Source: Rhodobacterales bacterium 34-62-10 (GTDB lineage Bacteria > Pseudomonadota > Alphaproteobacteria > Rhodobacterales > Rhodobacteraceae). From it: a stretch of 15,949 nt of DNA. The translations under genes were made by a program, and so were the position numbers. The stretch spans positions 1 to 15,949 of the forward strand of contig NCJR01000037.1 in assembly GCA_002282555.1 (NCBI GenBank). The letters run 5' to 3'. The notes under the pieces were generated by a model. The model had not been told where the DNA came from, ran no database searches, and saw only the letters and a program-made list of their open reading frames with translations. Numbering within the stretch: the stretch's first letter is position 1; every line of letters begins with the position of its first letter. Positions 1 to 6,922 of this stretch are shown here, in pieces.

Positions 1-225
1 TTGCTCCTGGTGGGGCTTGCCGTGCCGGTCCTGTTGCCAGTCCCGCGGTGGGCTCTTACCCCACCGTTTCACCCTGACCATGCCGAGGCATGGCGGTCTG
101 TTCTCTGTGGCGCTTTCCCTTGGGTTACCCCAGCCGGGCGTTACCCGGCACCATTGCCTTGTGGAGTCCGGACTTTCCTCGGATCGATAGACCCCGACCC
201 GCGATCATCCAACCCTCCGCGCACC
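1..225 (-). ncRNA. rnpB: RNase P RNA, class A (5' portion, cut by window edge)
   Basis: This is the catalytic RNA of ribonuclease P, which removes 5' leaders from precursor tRNAs. On the minus strand the conserved block GAGGAAAGTCCGGACTCCA (about 173-191) is the hallmark 5' half of the P4 core region, and AGAACAGACCGCC (about 92-104) is a second conserved block; between and after them are helices typical of the alphaproteobacterial form. The ACAGGACCGGCACGGCAAGC stretch near the left edge continues the RNA, whose 3' half including the other P4 strand lies outside the window. The visible part is roughly half of the usual length near 400 nt. The exact 5' end is inferred from the promoter spacing and is uncertain by a few bases. 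Apparent ORFs through it are spurious. Confidence 0.95.
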
Positions 226-229
226 GTCC

Positions 230-257
230 ACTTAAGCAGTGGCGCGCGCGCGGTCAA
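230..257 (-). promoter_or_regulatory. Putative rnpB promoter inside amidase 3' end
   Basis: On the minus strand a TTGACC -35 element (252-257) is followed after 16 bases by TTAAGT (230-235), which would start transcription near 223, just before the conserved RNase P RNA begins. The -35 matches the sigma-70 consensus at five of six positions and the -10 is weaker. The -10 hexamer includes the TAA stop codon of the upstream amidase gene, so the two genes share sequence. Function is inferred from position and spacing. Confidence 0.5.
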
Positions 258-927
258 CGGGGAAGCGTCGGGCAAGGTCCGCCATGATCGCGCGGTCCAC
301 CGCATCCAGCGCGCCCGCCGCCTGTGGCCGGAACCGCAGACGCAGCGCCGTCAGCACCGCAGCCTCCGGATCGGCGCAGCCCTCGGGCGGATGAAACCCC
401 GCTTGCGCCGCATCGTCCAGAAAATCACCGGCGGTCGGCGCGGCCGCGGGATCAGGCCAGACCGACAGCCCCCGCCGCGCCAGCCTGCGCCAGTCAAAAC
501 GCGACCCCGGATCGGATTTGCGCAACGGCGCCATGTCGGAATGTCCGATCACCCGTTCCGGCGGAATTGCCCAGCGCGCCATGATCCGCGCCAAAAGCGC
601 CTCCAGCGCATCCATCTGTGCCGCGGCAAAGGGATGATCGCCGCGATTGGCCAACTCGATCCCGATCGAGCGCGAATTCACATCCGTCACATCGCCCCAG
701 CGCCCGGCCCCGGCATGCCACGCGCGCTGCGCCTCATCCACAAGCTGCCAGACCTGGCCCTGCGCGCAGATCAGGTAATGCGCCGACACTTCGGCAGCGG
801 GATCGCAAAGCCGGTCCAAGGCGGCCGCAGCAGTCCCCATCGCGGTATAATGGATCACCACCAGATCAGGCCGCGCGCCCCCGCGACGCGGGCCGCAATT
901 GGGCGACGGACGCGACAGGATCGTCAC
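232..927 (-). CDS. N-acetylmuramoyl-L-alanine amidase (Amidase_2/AmpD-like)
   Basis: A 231-residue amidase of the Amidase_2 family, which cuts the amide bond between N-acetylmuramic acid and L-alanine in peptidoglycan or its turnover fragments. The zinc ligands are visible as His26 (VVIHYTAM), His129 (VIGHSDMAP) and Asp139 (RKSDPGSRFDW), and Glu91 sits in the IGIELAN motif. There is no signal peptide, so a cytoplasmic AmpD-like recycling role is more likely than a secreted autolysin, but this is inference. I chose the GTG at 927 because it lies 17 bases past the stop of the upstream lipoprotein gene and begins just before the family homology; ATGs at 1014 and 1005 would add residues that overlap that gene. 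It is the last protein gene before rnpB, whose promoter overlaps its stop codon. Confidence 0.9.
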   Translation of the reverse strand: MTILSRPSPNCGPRRGGARPDLVVIHYTAMGTAAAALDRLCDPAAEVSAHYLICAQGQVWQLVDEAQRAWHAGAGRWGDVTDVNSRSIGIELANRGDHPFAAAQMDALEALLARIMARWAIPPERVIGHSDMAPLRKSDPGSRFDWRRLARRGLSVWPDPAAAPTAGDFLDDAAQAGFHPPEGCADPEAAVLTALRLRFRPQAAGALDAVDRAIMADLARRFPVDRARATA

Positions 928-943
928 GACCCCGCCCCTGCCT

Positions 944-1660
944 TCAGTTCCGCACAGCCGAGCGGAAGGGGCGCGGATCCCAGTCACAGGCAAAACCGTC
1001 GCCATCCGGGTCAAGCGCTAGCCGGTCACGCTGCGGACCACCCCGCGACAGGAACTCGATCTGCGCCTGATCCGCCGAGGCGTATCCCGCACAATTCCGC
1101 TCATGATTCTGGAAGTTCAGCGCACTGCGCCGATACAGCGACACGCCCTTGGGGTTGGTGGTGCGCAGCGCATATTCCACGATATTCGGCCCGCCATCCT
1201 CGCTGCGACGCGGCAACTCGGTGGGCTGGATCAGCACATATTGCGCCCGGTTGCGGGCAATCGCTGCGGCATCGCTTTCGATGCTGCGCAACTCGGACAC
1301 TTCCTCGAAATCATTCTCCTGACTGATTCCCGCAGCATTGACCGCCACAGGCGCCGGGTTCGAGGGGCTGGCCTGCAACGGCGCGCGGCCCGAATTCAGC
1401 GCAGCCGCCGTATCAGCCGCCAGTTGCGCATCAGGGTCCAGCGGCACCGCGCTGCCCAGCGGCACACTCGACACCGACGCAGGCGGCGGCAGCGACTGGC
1501 CCTGCAACTGCTGCGCCCGCTGGTCCTGCTGCGCCCGATATTCGGAATAGCTGCCAAAGCCCACTCCGGCCCCGCTATCGGGCACCTGCGGCGCGCAGGC
1601 GGCCAGAACGCCAAGCGCAAGCAGCGAAAGAACCGAATGTCCACGTGTCAGCTTCATCAT
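944..1660 (-). CDS. Lipoprotein with C-terminal excalibur calcium-binding domain
   Basis: A 238-residue predicted lipoprotein. The N-terminus has a hydrophobic segment ending in the lipobox LAAC with Cys22, so the mature protein should be lipid-anchored in the envelope. The middle (about 35-150) is low-complexity and rich in Gln, Ala, Pro and Ser. The C-terminus carries an excalibur domain with the compact Ca-binding loop DPDGDGFACDWDP (Asp217, Asp219, Asp221, Cys225) and an upstream partner cysteine in the ERNCAGYAS segment. Two adjacent ATGs (1660 and 1657) follow a GAGG ribosome-binding site; I use the first. It lies 58 bases after gatA and 17 bases before the amidase gene. A role in envelope or cell-wall biology is inferred from the amidase next door; the molecular function of excalibur proteins is poorly defined. 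Confidence 0.85.
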   Translation of the reverse strand: MMKLTRGHSVLSLLALGVLAACAPQVPDSGAGVGFGSYSEYRAQQDQRAQQLQGQSLPPPASVSSVPLGSAVPLDPDAQLAADTAAALNSGRAPLQASPSNPAPVAVNAAGISQENDFEEVSELRSIESDAAAIARNRAQYVLIQPTELPRRSEDGGPNIVEYALRTTNPKGVSLYRRSALNFQNHERNCAGYASADQAQIEFLSRGGPQRDRLALDPDGDGFACDWDPRPFRSAVRN

Positions 1661-1685
1661 CTCTGCCTCATACCCAATTTGCACG

Positions 1686-1716
1686 GACCGGCTGTCCCCA
1701 TGGGCGCATGCCGGTC
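1686..1716 (-). other. Intercistronic hairpin after gatA
   Basis: Perfect 7-bp inverted arms GACCGGC (1686-1692) and GCCGGTC (1710-1716) enclose a 17-base loop just after the gatA stop codon. There is no U-tract on the minus strand, so it is not a convincing intrinsic terminator. It may protect mRNA ends or partly attenuate transcription between gatA and the lipoprotein gene. Confidence 0.35.
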
Positions 1717-1718
1717 GA

Positions 1719-3206
1719 TTACCACCACTTACCGGGCTTGGCCACAAACCCCGCCGCCTGTTCCAGCGCATAGGCGGTGTTCAGCAGATCACCCTCTTCC
1801 CATGGCCGCCCGATCAGTTGCAGGCCCAGCGGCAACCCCTGCGCATCCATCCCCGCAGGCACGGCGATCCCCGGCAACCCGGCAAGGTTCACCGTCACCG
1901 TGAACACATCGTTCAGATACATCTGCACCGGATCGGCATCCTGCATCTCGCCCAATCCAAACGCCGCCGATGGCGTGGCCGGTGTCAGGATCGCATCGAT
2001 CCCGCCCGCGAACACCTCGTCAAAGTCGCGCTTGATCAGCGCCCGCACCCGCCGCGCCCGGTTGTAATAAGCGTCATAGAACCCCGCCGACAGCACATAG
2101 GTTCCCACCATCACACGCCGCTGCACCTCGGGACCGAACCCTTCGGCGCGGGTCTTTTCATACATCTCGGTGATGCCATCGCCCTGCGCAAGCTTGGCGC
2201 GGTGCCCGTAACGCACCCCGTCATAGCGGGCAAGGTTGGACGACGCCTCGGCAGGCGCGATCACGTAATAGGCAGGCAGCGCATATTTCGTATGCGGCAG
2301 GCTGATATCGCGGATCTCGGCCCCCGCCGCGCGCAGCATGGCGGTGCCATCGGCCCACAGCGTCTCGATCTCGGCGGGCATCCCGTCCATGCGGTATTCC
2401 TTCGGAATCCCGATCACCTTGCCGCGAATATCGCCCGTCAGCATCGCCTCGAAATCCGGCACCGGTAGATCGGCGCTGGTGCTGTCCTTGGGATCATGCC
2501 CCGACATCGCGCCCAGCATGATCGCCGCATCCCGCACCGTCTTGGTCATCGGCCCCGCCTGATCCAGACTTGACGCAAAGGCCACGACCCCCCAGCGCGA
2601 GCAGCGCCCATAGGTCGGCTTGATCCCCACGATCCCGGTAAAGGCCGCAGGCTGGCGGATCGACCCGCCCGTATCGGTGCCCGTCGCCGCCAGGCACAGA
2701 TCAGCCGCCACCGCCGCCGCCGACCCGCCCGAGGATCCGCCCGGCGTCAGCGCCGTCTCGTCATTGCCGCGCCGCCAGGGGTTGACCACATTGCCATAAA
2801 CGCTGGTCTCGTTCGAGCTTCCCATGGCAAACTCGTCCATGTTCAGCTTGCCCAGCATCACGGCACCGGCGTCAAACAACTGGCTGGTCACGGTGGATTC
2901 GTATTCCGGCAGAAACCCTTCCAGAATCCGGCTTGCCGCCTGCGACGGCACACCCTTGGTGCAGAACAGATCCTTGACCCCGATGGGCAACCCGCACATC
3001 GCGGGCGCATCCCCCGCCGCCAGCCGCGCGTCGGCGGCACGCGCCTGATCACGCGCAATCTCGGGCGTGTGATGCACAAACGCATTCAGCGCCCCTGCCC
3101 CCTCGATCGCGCTCAGGCAGGCCTCCGTCAACTCAAGGCTCGAAACCTCACGCGCGCGCAAACGGTCACGCGCCTCGGCCAGCGTCAGTTTGGTCAGATC
3201 GCTCAT
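1719..3206 (-). CDS. gatA: Asp/Glu-tRNA(Asn/Gln) amidotransferase subunit A
   Basis: A 495-residue GatA, the amidase-signature subunit of the GatCAB complex that releases ammonia from glutamine to convert mischarged Glu-tRNA(Gln) (or Asp-tRNA(Asn)) to the correct aminoacyl-tRNA. The Ser-cisSer-Lys catalytic triad is intact: Lys78 in [10 protein letters not shown], Ser158 in [12 protein letters not shown] and Ser182 in [11 protein letters not shown]. Length is normal for the family. Two ATGs sit side by side at 3209 and 3206. I chose 3206 because the AGGTGG ribosome-binding site inside the end of gatC is better spaced for it and the protein then begins [12 protein letters not shown], as is usual. 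The start overlaps the gatC stop by one base, indicating translational coupling. gatB is not in the window. Confidence 0.97.
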   Translation of the reverse strand: MSDLTKLTLAEARDRLRAREVSSLELTEACLSAIEGAGALNAFVHHTPEIARDQARAADARLAAGDAPAMCGLPIGVKDLFCTKGVPSQAASRILEGFLPEYESTVTSQLFDAGAVMLGKLNMDEFAMGSSNETSVYGNVVNPWRRGNDETALTPGGSSGGSAAAVAADLCLAATGTDTGGSIRQPAAFTGIVGIKPTYGRCSRWGVVAFASSLDQAGPMTKTVRDAAIMLGAMSGHDPKDSTSADLPVPDFEAMLTGDIRGKVIGIPKEYRMDGMPAEIETLWADGTAMLRAAGAEIRDISLPHTKYALPAYYVIAPAEASSNLARYDGVRYGHRAKLAQGDGITEMYEKTRAEGFGPEVQRRVMVGTYVLSAGFYDAYYNRARRVRALIKRDFDEVFAGGIDAILTPATPSAAFGLGEMQDADPVQMYLNDVFTVTVNLAGLPGIAVPAGMDAQGLPLGLQLIGRPWEEGDLLNTAYALEQAAGFVAKPGKWW

Positions 3207-3493
3207 CATTCCACCACCTTCGGCACCGCGAAAAAGCCCTCGCGCGCATCGGGCGCGTTCTTCAGGATCTGATCCTGCCGGTCCCCATCCGTCACCACAT
3301 CCGCGCGCCGCTTCAGGCGCATGGGCGTCACCGATGTCATCGGCTCGATCCCCTCCACATCGACCTCGTTCAATTGCTCGATGAACCCAAGGATCGTGTT
3401 GAATTCAGCCGCCAGCGCAGGCAGCGCCTCAGGCTCGACCTTGATACGGGCAAGCTTGGCCACGCGTGCGGCGGTTTCGGGTGCGATCGACAT
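3206..3493 (-). CDS. gatC: Asp/Glu-tRNA(Asn/Gln) amidotransferase subunit C
   Basis: A 95-residue GatC, the small subunit that wraps between GatA and GatB and stabilises the transamidosome. Typical features are the N-terminal helical region ([18 protein letters not shown]), the central [21 protein letters not shown] segment (split here by the family's helix-to-linker turn) and the C-terminal region ending in [16 protein letters not shown]. The ATG at 3493 follows a GGAG ribosome-binding site seven bases upstream; a longer reading frame to 3556 lacks family homology and would run through the proposed promoter. gatC is first in the gatC-gatA pair and its stop overlaps the gatA start. Confidence 0.95.
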   Translation of the reverse strand: MSIAPETAARVAKLARIKVEPEALPALAAEFNTILGFIEQLNEVDVEGIEPMTSVTPMRLKRRADVVTDGDRQDQILKNAPDAREGFFAVPKVVE

Positions 3494-3527
3494 GACGGAT
3501 CTCCGGTCTGCGGTCAGGTTGCAGATG

Positions 3528-3556
3528 CGTTTAGCGCCCACCGCCCCTGCCCGCAA
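3528..3556 (-). promoter_or_regulatory. Candidate gatCA promoter
   Basis: On the minus strand TTGCGG (3551-3556) and TAAACG (3528-3533) are separated by 17 bases, placing the start near 3521 and giving a leader of about 28 bases to the gatC ATG. Both hexamers are only partial sigma-70 matches, so this is a spacing-based suggestion. The rest of the 218-base gap up to 3711 holds a C-rich stretch and the plus-strand ribosome-binding site of the next gene. Confidence 0.35.
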
Positions 3557-3699
3557 GCATCTGCGGCACCAAATCCGGTCACATCAAGGACAGCGCCCGC
3601 CCTTTCATCGTTCTGCAAATACTCAAGCGCCGCCCGCCCCACACACCCCGCCTCTGGTCAAACCCCACCGCCATGCTAGGCTTGCCCCATAACCACCAC

Positions 3700-3705
3700 A
3701 GGAGG
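3700..3705 (+). promoter_or_regulatory. Strong ribosome-binding site of UPF0173 gene
   Basis: A full AGGAGG Shine-Dalgarno sequence six bases before the ATG at 3712. It fixes the start against an in-frame ATG at 3673 that lacks any such site. Confidence 0.85.
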
Positions 3706-3711
3706 AACCCC

Positions 3712-4404
3712 ATGAAAATCATCTGGCTGGGCCACGGCTCGTTCCGCATCGAGATTGCAGGCAAGGTCCTGCTGCTCGACCCATGGCTGTCCGGCAACCC
3801 GATGCTGGCCGCGGATCACCACGCCGCCGCCACCGCAGGCGCCACCCATATCCTGCTGACCCACGGCCATTTCGACCATGTCGCCGATGTGCTGGACCTT
3901 TCCCGCAAGCACAGCATCCCCGTCGTGGGACAGTATGACCTGATGAGCCACTGGGCCGAGCATGAGAAGATCGAAACCATCGGCTTCAACAAGGGCGGCA
4001 CCGTCGATCTGGGCGGCGTCAAGGTCACGATGGTCAACGCCCTGCACTCCTCGACCTTCGCCAGTCCTGACGGCCCGCGCATCGCAGGCACCGAATGTGG
4101 CTTCATCATCGAAGGCGAAGGCCACTCGATCTACGCCTCGGGCGATACCGATGTGATGTCCGACATGAAGATTTTCCACGACCTGCACAAACCCGATATC
4201 GGCATCCTGTCCGCAGGGGGCCATTTCACCATGGACATGCGCCGCGCCGCCTATGCCGCGAAAACCTTCTTTGATTTCAAGACCGTGATCCCCTGCCACT
4301 ACCGCACCTTCCCGCTGCTCGAGCAATCGGCACAGGTGCTGATCGACGCCCTGCCCGGCGTCAACGTGATCGAACCGCAGGTGATGCAGCCCATCGAGAT
4401 GTGA
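3712..4404 (+). CDS. UPF0173 metal-dependent hydrolase (metallo-beta-lactamase fold)
   Basis: A 230-residue protein of the UPF0173 family, a short metallo-beta-lactamase-fold hydrolase. The metal-binding motif HGHFDH spans residues 51-56, with further likely ligands His112 (NALHSST), Asp145 (ASGDTDV) and His196 (IPCHYRTFP). The N-terminus MKIIWLGHGSFRIE and the LLDPWLSGNP motif are characteristic of the family. No signal peptide, so cytoplasmic. The physiological substrate is unknown. It is a single-gene unit, transcribed away from gatCA and closed by a bidirectional terminator shared with the convergent DsrE-like gene. Confidence 0.93.
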   Translation: MKIIWLGHGSFRIEIAGKVLLLDPWLSGNPMLAADHHAAATAGATHILLTHGHFDHVADVLDLSRKHSIPVVGQYDLMSHWAEHEKIETIGFNKGGTVDLGGVKVTMVNALHSSTFASPDGPRIAGTECGFIIEGEGHSIYASGDTDVMSDMKIFHDLHKPDIGILSAGGHFTMDMRRAAYAAKTFFDFKTVIPCHYRTFPLLEQSAQVLIDALPGVNVIEPQVMQPIEM

Positions 4405-4418
4405 TCAGCCACGCAAAA

Positions 4419-4442
4419 ACCCGGCGGATCGCTCCGCCGGGT
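4419..4442. terminator. Bidirectional intrinsic terminator
   Basis: A perfect 10-bp stem, ACCCGGCGGA (4419-4428) with TCCGCCGGGT (4433-4442), closes a TCGC loop. It lies 14 bases after the UPF0173 stop and about 40 bases after the convergent DsrE-like gene. The minus-strand side is followed by a run of five T residues (A tract 4415-4419 on the plus strand), and the plus-strand side by a weaker CCTGTTTC tail, so it should serve both genes. Confidence 0.8.
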
Positions 4443-4465
4443 CCTGTTTCTGATCACGCCGAAAC

Positions 4466-4495
4466 ATCAGGGCCGCAGATATCAGGGCCGCAGAT
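4466..4495. repeat. 15-bp tandem duplication over a stop codon
   Basis: The 15-base unit ATCAGGGCCGCAGAT occurs twice, at 4466-4480 and 4481-4495, without mismatch. The second copy contains the last codons and TGA stop of the minus-strand DsrE-like gene, so the first is a downstream copy of the gene's end, including a second, now out-of-use TGA. Confidence 0.9.
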
Positions 4496-4970
4496 AGGCG
4501 TAACCCTCCTTCTGCAACTCCATCAGCCGCACCGCACCCGAAGGCACCACCGTCGCCTCGCTGATCAGCGGCACATCCTTCTGCGACTGCTGCTTCATCG
4601 CCTGCACCGTGTTCAGACAGGCGGAAAAGCTGATATTGTCCATCTCCAGCGACATCGTGGCGATGCGATCCTTGACCGGCGAGGTATCGGCGCGCAGCAT
4701 GTGCAGACCGGGACCATAGGTCACGATCTCGATCACCACCTCCTCGCCCAGATCGCCGTAATGCTTGGCGATATCCTCGCCCAGATCGCCGTAATGCTTG
4801 GCGATATTGGCGGCATTGTTCAGCGCCATGTTCATGGTGCTGACATTCTCTTCATCCACATGGATCGCCACCTTGTGCGGCGCCTCCGCCAGCGCCAGTT
4901 GCGCGCCCAGCACAAGCGCCACCAGCATGGCCATCAGCCGGGTCACGGCACGGATCGGGGTCAGTGTCAT
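4482..4970 (-). CDS. Secreted DsrE-family protein
   Basis: A 162-residue DsrE/DsrF-superfamily protein with an N-terminal signal peptide (hydrophobic residues about 11-26, likely cleavage after ALA at 28), so probably periplasmic. The mature part starts HKVAIHVDEEN and continues with the family's beta-alpha pattern; Cys119 in ISFSACLNTV is the only cysteine and a candidate persulfide or redox site. Residues 56-66 (IAKHYGDLGED) are repeated at 67-77 (IAKHYGDLGEE) by an exact 33-bp DNA duplication, which lengthens the first helix/loop region and is not normal for the family. The ATG at 4970 follows a GGGAGG ribosome-binding site. A perfect palindrome 66 bases upstream suggests repressor control, plausibly sulfide-responsive. 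Role in sulfur or redox handling is inferred from the family; the exact function is unknown. Confidence 0.82.
   Translation of the reverse strand: MTLTPIRAVTRLMAMLVALVLGAQLALAEAPHKVAIHVDEENVSTMNMALNNAANIAKHYGDLGEDIAKHYGDLGEEVVIEIVTYGPGLHMLRADTSPVKDRIATMSLEMDNISFSACLNTVQAMKQQSQKDVPLISEATVVPSGAVRLMELQKEGYAYLRP
4741..4806. repeat. 33-bp in-frame tandem duplication
   Basis: Bases 4741-4773 are repeated exactly at 4774-4806 with no gap. The unit is 11 codons long and keeps the reading frame of the DsrE-like gene. Absence of any mismatch, including at third positions, suggests the duplication is recent. Confidence 0.95.
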
Positions 4971-5035
4971 CTGTCATCCTCCCTGAAGACATTTGGAAGG
5001 TCAGCCTCGCAAAGCCGCAACCTTTAGGCAAGTCA

Positions 5036-5053
5036 TATTCCTTGAATGGAATA
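5036..5053. promoter_or_regulatory. Palindromic operator, BigR/SqrR-like
   Basis: A perfect inverted repeat TATTCC-N6-GGAATA lies between tadA and the DsrE-like gene, 66 bases upstream of the latter's ATG. Read as half-sites it is ATTC (5037-5040), eight bases, GAAT (5049-5052), which matches the ATTC-N8-GAAT pattern described for the sulfide-sensing ArsR-type repressors SqrR and BigR. Since DsrE-family proteins belong to sulfur metabolism, control of the DsrE-like gene is the natural reading. I could not assign convincing -35 and -10 boxes around it, and no ArsR-type regulator is in the window. Confidence 0.6.
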
Positions 5054-5063
5054 AACCTGACCC

Positions 5064-5513
5064 TCACCGCCGCGCGGCAAAGAAATCCCGCAACAGTGCC
5101 GCCGCCTCTTCCGCGCCGATCCCGTCATAGACCTCGGGCACATGATGGCATTGCGGATGGCTGAAAATCCGCGGCCCCTGCGCCACGCCCCCGCTTTTGG
5201 GATCCGCCGCGCCATAATACAGCCGCGCAATCCGCGCCGCCGCAATCGCCTGCGCGCACATCGGGCAGGGCTCCAGCGTCACGTAAAGATCGCATCCCGT
5301 CAGCCGCTCGGACCCCAGCACGCGGGCTGCCTCACGGATCACCAGCATCTCGGCATGGGCGGTCGGATCGTTCAACTCCCGCGTCCGGTTCCCCGCCCGC
5401 GCCAACACCTGCCCCTGCGGACCCACCAGCACCGCGCCCACAGGCACCTCGCCACGCAGCGCGGCAGCGCGCGCCTCCTCCAGCGCAAGGGACATGAAAC
5501 TGCGGAATGTCAT
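5064..5513 (-). CDS. tadA: tRNA-specific adenosine deaminase
   Basis: A 149-residue TadA that converts adenosine-34 of tRNA(Arg)ACG to inosine. The zinc site is complete: His53 and catalytic Glu55 in TAHAEM, and Cys83 and Cys86 in LEPCPMCAQAI. The PVGAVLV and NRTRELNDPTAHAE segments are typical. Length is normal. The ATG at 5513 is preceded by GGAAGG close upstream; the next ATG at 5495 lacks a ribosome-binding site, and an upstream ATG at 5597 would run into the divergent rluB gene. It is transcribed divergently from rluB across a 62-base gap and toward the DsrE-like gene. Confidence 0.96.
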   Translation of the reverse strand: MTFRSFMSLALEEARAAALRGEVPVGAVLVGPQGQVLARAGNRTRELNDPTAHAEMLVIREAARVLGSERLTGCDLYVTLEPCPMCAQAIAAARIARLYYGAADPKSGGVAQGPRIFSHPQCHHVPEVYDGIGAEEAAALLRDFFAARR

Positions 5514-5575
5514 CCGCCTTCCCTGCCGCGCGATCACCGCTTTCGCAAGTCCTGATTCTGGGCTAATCCCCTTGC

Positions 5576-6793
5576 ATGAGCCAGAAGCCAAAATCACCCG
5601 CCGCCGCCGCCCCCAAAACCACCCAGGGCGAGCGTATCGCCAAGGTCATCGCCCGCGCCGGTGTCGCCAGCCGTCGCGAGGCCGAGCGCCTGATCGAAAC
5701 CGGCCGCGTCACCGTCAACGGCGAGGTGATCACCCGCGCCGCCCTGAACGTGACCCCCGCCGACAAGGTCGTGGTCAACGGCAAACCGCTGGACGCCCCC
5801 GAACCCGCGCGCCTGTGGCTCTATCACAAGCCGACAGGCCTCGTGACCACCAACCGCGACGAACAGGGCCGCCCCACGATCTATGACGACCTGCCCGAAG
5901 ACATGCCGCGCGTGATGTCCGTGGGCCGCCTCGACCTCAATTCCGAAGGCTTGCTGCTTCTGACCAATGATGGCGCGGTCAAGCGTCAGCTTGAACTGCC
6001 CTCAACGGGCTGGCTGCGCAAATACCGCGTCCGCGTGAATGGCCGCGTGACCGAACCGCAGCTTGAACCGCTGCGCAAAGGCATCACCGCCGAGGGCGAG
6101 GATTTCCAGCCGATGATCGTCACCCTCGACCGTCAGATCGGGGCCAACGCATGGCTGACCGTCGGCCTGCGCGAAGGCAAGAACCGCGAAATCCGCCGCG
6201 CGATGGAGGCGATCGGTCTGGTCGTGAACCGCCTGATCCGCGTCTCCTATGGCCCGTTCCAGCTGGGCCAGCTTGCCCCCGGCGCGGTCGAGGAGATCCG
6301 CCGCCGCGTCTTGCGCGATCAGCTTGGAATTGACACGAAAGACGACGCCGAACCCGAAGTTCCCGCAACAAAACCGCGCAAACCCGTCGTCACGCGCAAC
6401 AAAACCCGCACAGCACCCAGTGAAGCGGATGTTTTCGGCGACCGCCCCGCGCGCGGCAGCAGCAAGTCCAGCAGCAAGTCCGGCAGCAAACCCACCACCG
6501 CCAGAACGCCGCGCCCCGCGCGGGAAGATGGCAAATCTGGCCCTTCCAGCTTTGGCAAACCCGACCGCGTGGGCAAAACTGCTGCAAGGCCAGATCGTCC
6601 CGGCAAACCCGACCGCCCCGGCGCGGCGGCAAAACCCTATGCCGACCGCAAATCCGGCCCCGACAAATCGACTGCCGCCGCCAAACCATCGGCCAAACCC
6701 TCCGCCAAACCCTCTGACAAACCCAGCGCGGACACCCGCCCCGCCCGCGTCACACGCCCCGCCAAGCCCCGCCCGAAACCCACCCGCGGCTAG
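5576..6793 (+). CDS. rluB: 23S rRNA pseudouridine synthase, RluB type, with long basic tail
   Basis: A 405-residue pseudouridine synthase of the RsuA/RluB branch, which modifies a uridine in the large-subunit rRNA. Residues about 18-66 form the S4 RNA-binding domain (ERIAKVIARAGVASRREAER), followed by the catalytic domain with Asp120 in VGRLDLNSEGLLLLTNDG and the conserved GLREGKNREIRRAMEA helix around 197-212. From about residue 254 to the end the protein is disordered and rich in Lys, Pro, Ser and Ala with short repeats such as KPDRPGKPDRPG and AKPSAKPSAKPS. This tail roughly adds 150 residues to the core and is common in alphaproteobacterial members. The exact target (RluB versus RluE-like) rests on length and family resemblance. 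There is almost no ribosome-binding site before the ATG. Confidence 0.9.
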   Translation: MSQKPKSPAAAAPKTTQGERIAKVIARAGVASRREAERLIETGRVTVNGEVITRAALNVTPADKVVVNGKPLDAPEPARLWLYHKPTGLVTTNRDEQGRPTIYDDLPEDMPRVMSVGRLDLNSEGLLLLTNDGAVKRQLELPSTGWLRKYRVRVNGRVTEPQLEPLRKGITAEGEDFQPMIVTLDRQIGANAWLTVGLREGKNREIRRAMEAIGLVVNRLIRVSYGPFQLGQLAPGAVEEIRRRVLRDQLGIDTKDDAEPEVPATKPRKPVVTRNKTRTAPSEADVFGDRPARGSSKSSSKSGSKPTTARTPRPAREDGKSGPSSFGKPDRVGKTAARPDRPGKPDRPGAAAKPYADRKSGPDKSTAAAKPSAKPSAKPSDKPSADTRPARVTRPAKPRPKPTRG

Positions 6794-6922
6794 GTGATCC
6801 CCTTCCCCGGACCGGGGCAGGGTTCGGAACGCGCGCCAACACAGGGAATCGTCACTTCCCCCTAGTATCCCGCCCCATCATCCCTTAACTTTTGCACACC
6901 ATATCGGGATGAAAGGGACACC

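Noticed and set aside
1..1326. 441-codon plus-strand frame through rnpB, the amidase and the lipoprotein
   Set aside because: It runs through the RNase P RNA and opposite two well-supported genes; the Arg/Pro/His-rich translation is typical of a shadow frame.
4971..5035. -35/-10 boxes between the palindrome and the DsrE-like start
   Set aside because: Several weak hexamer pairs can be drawn but none has both acceptable matches and spacing, so only the operator is reported.
6805..6817. CCCCG-GAC-CGGGG hairpin after rluB
   Set aside because: Only 5 bp with a three-base loop and no T tract; too weak to call a terminator.
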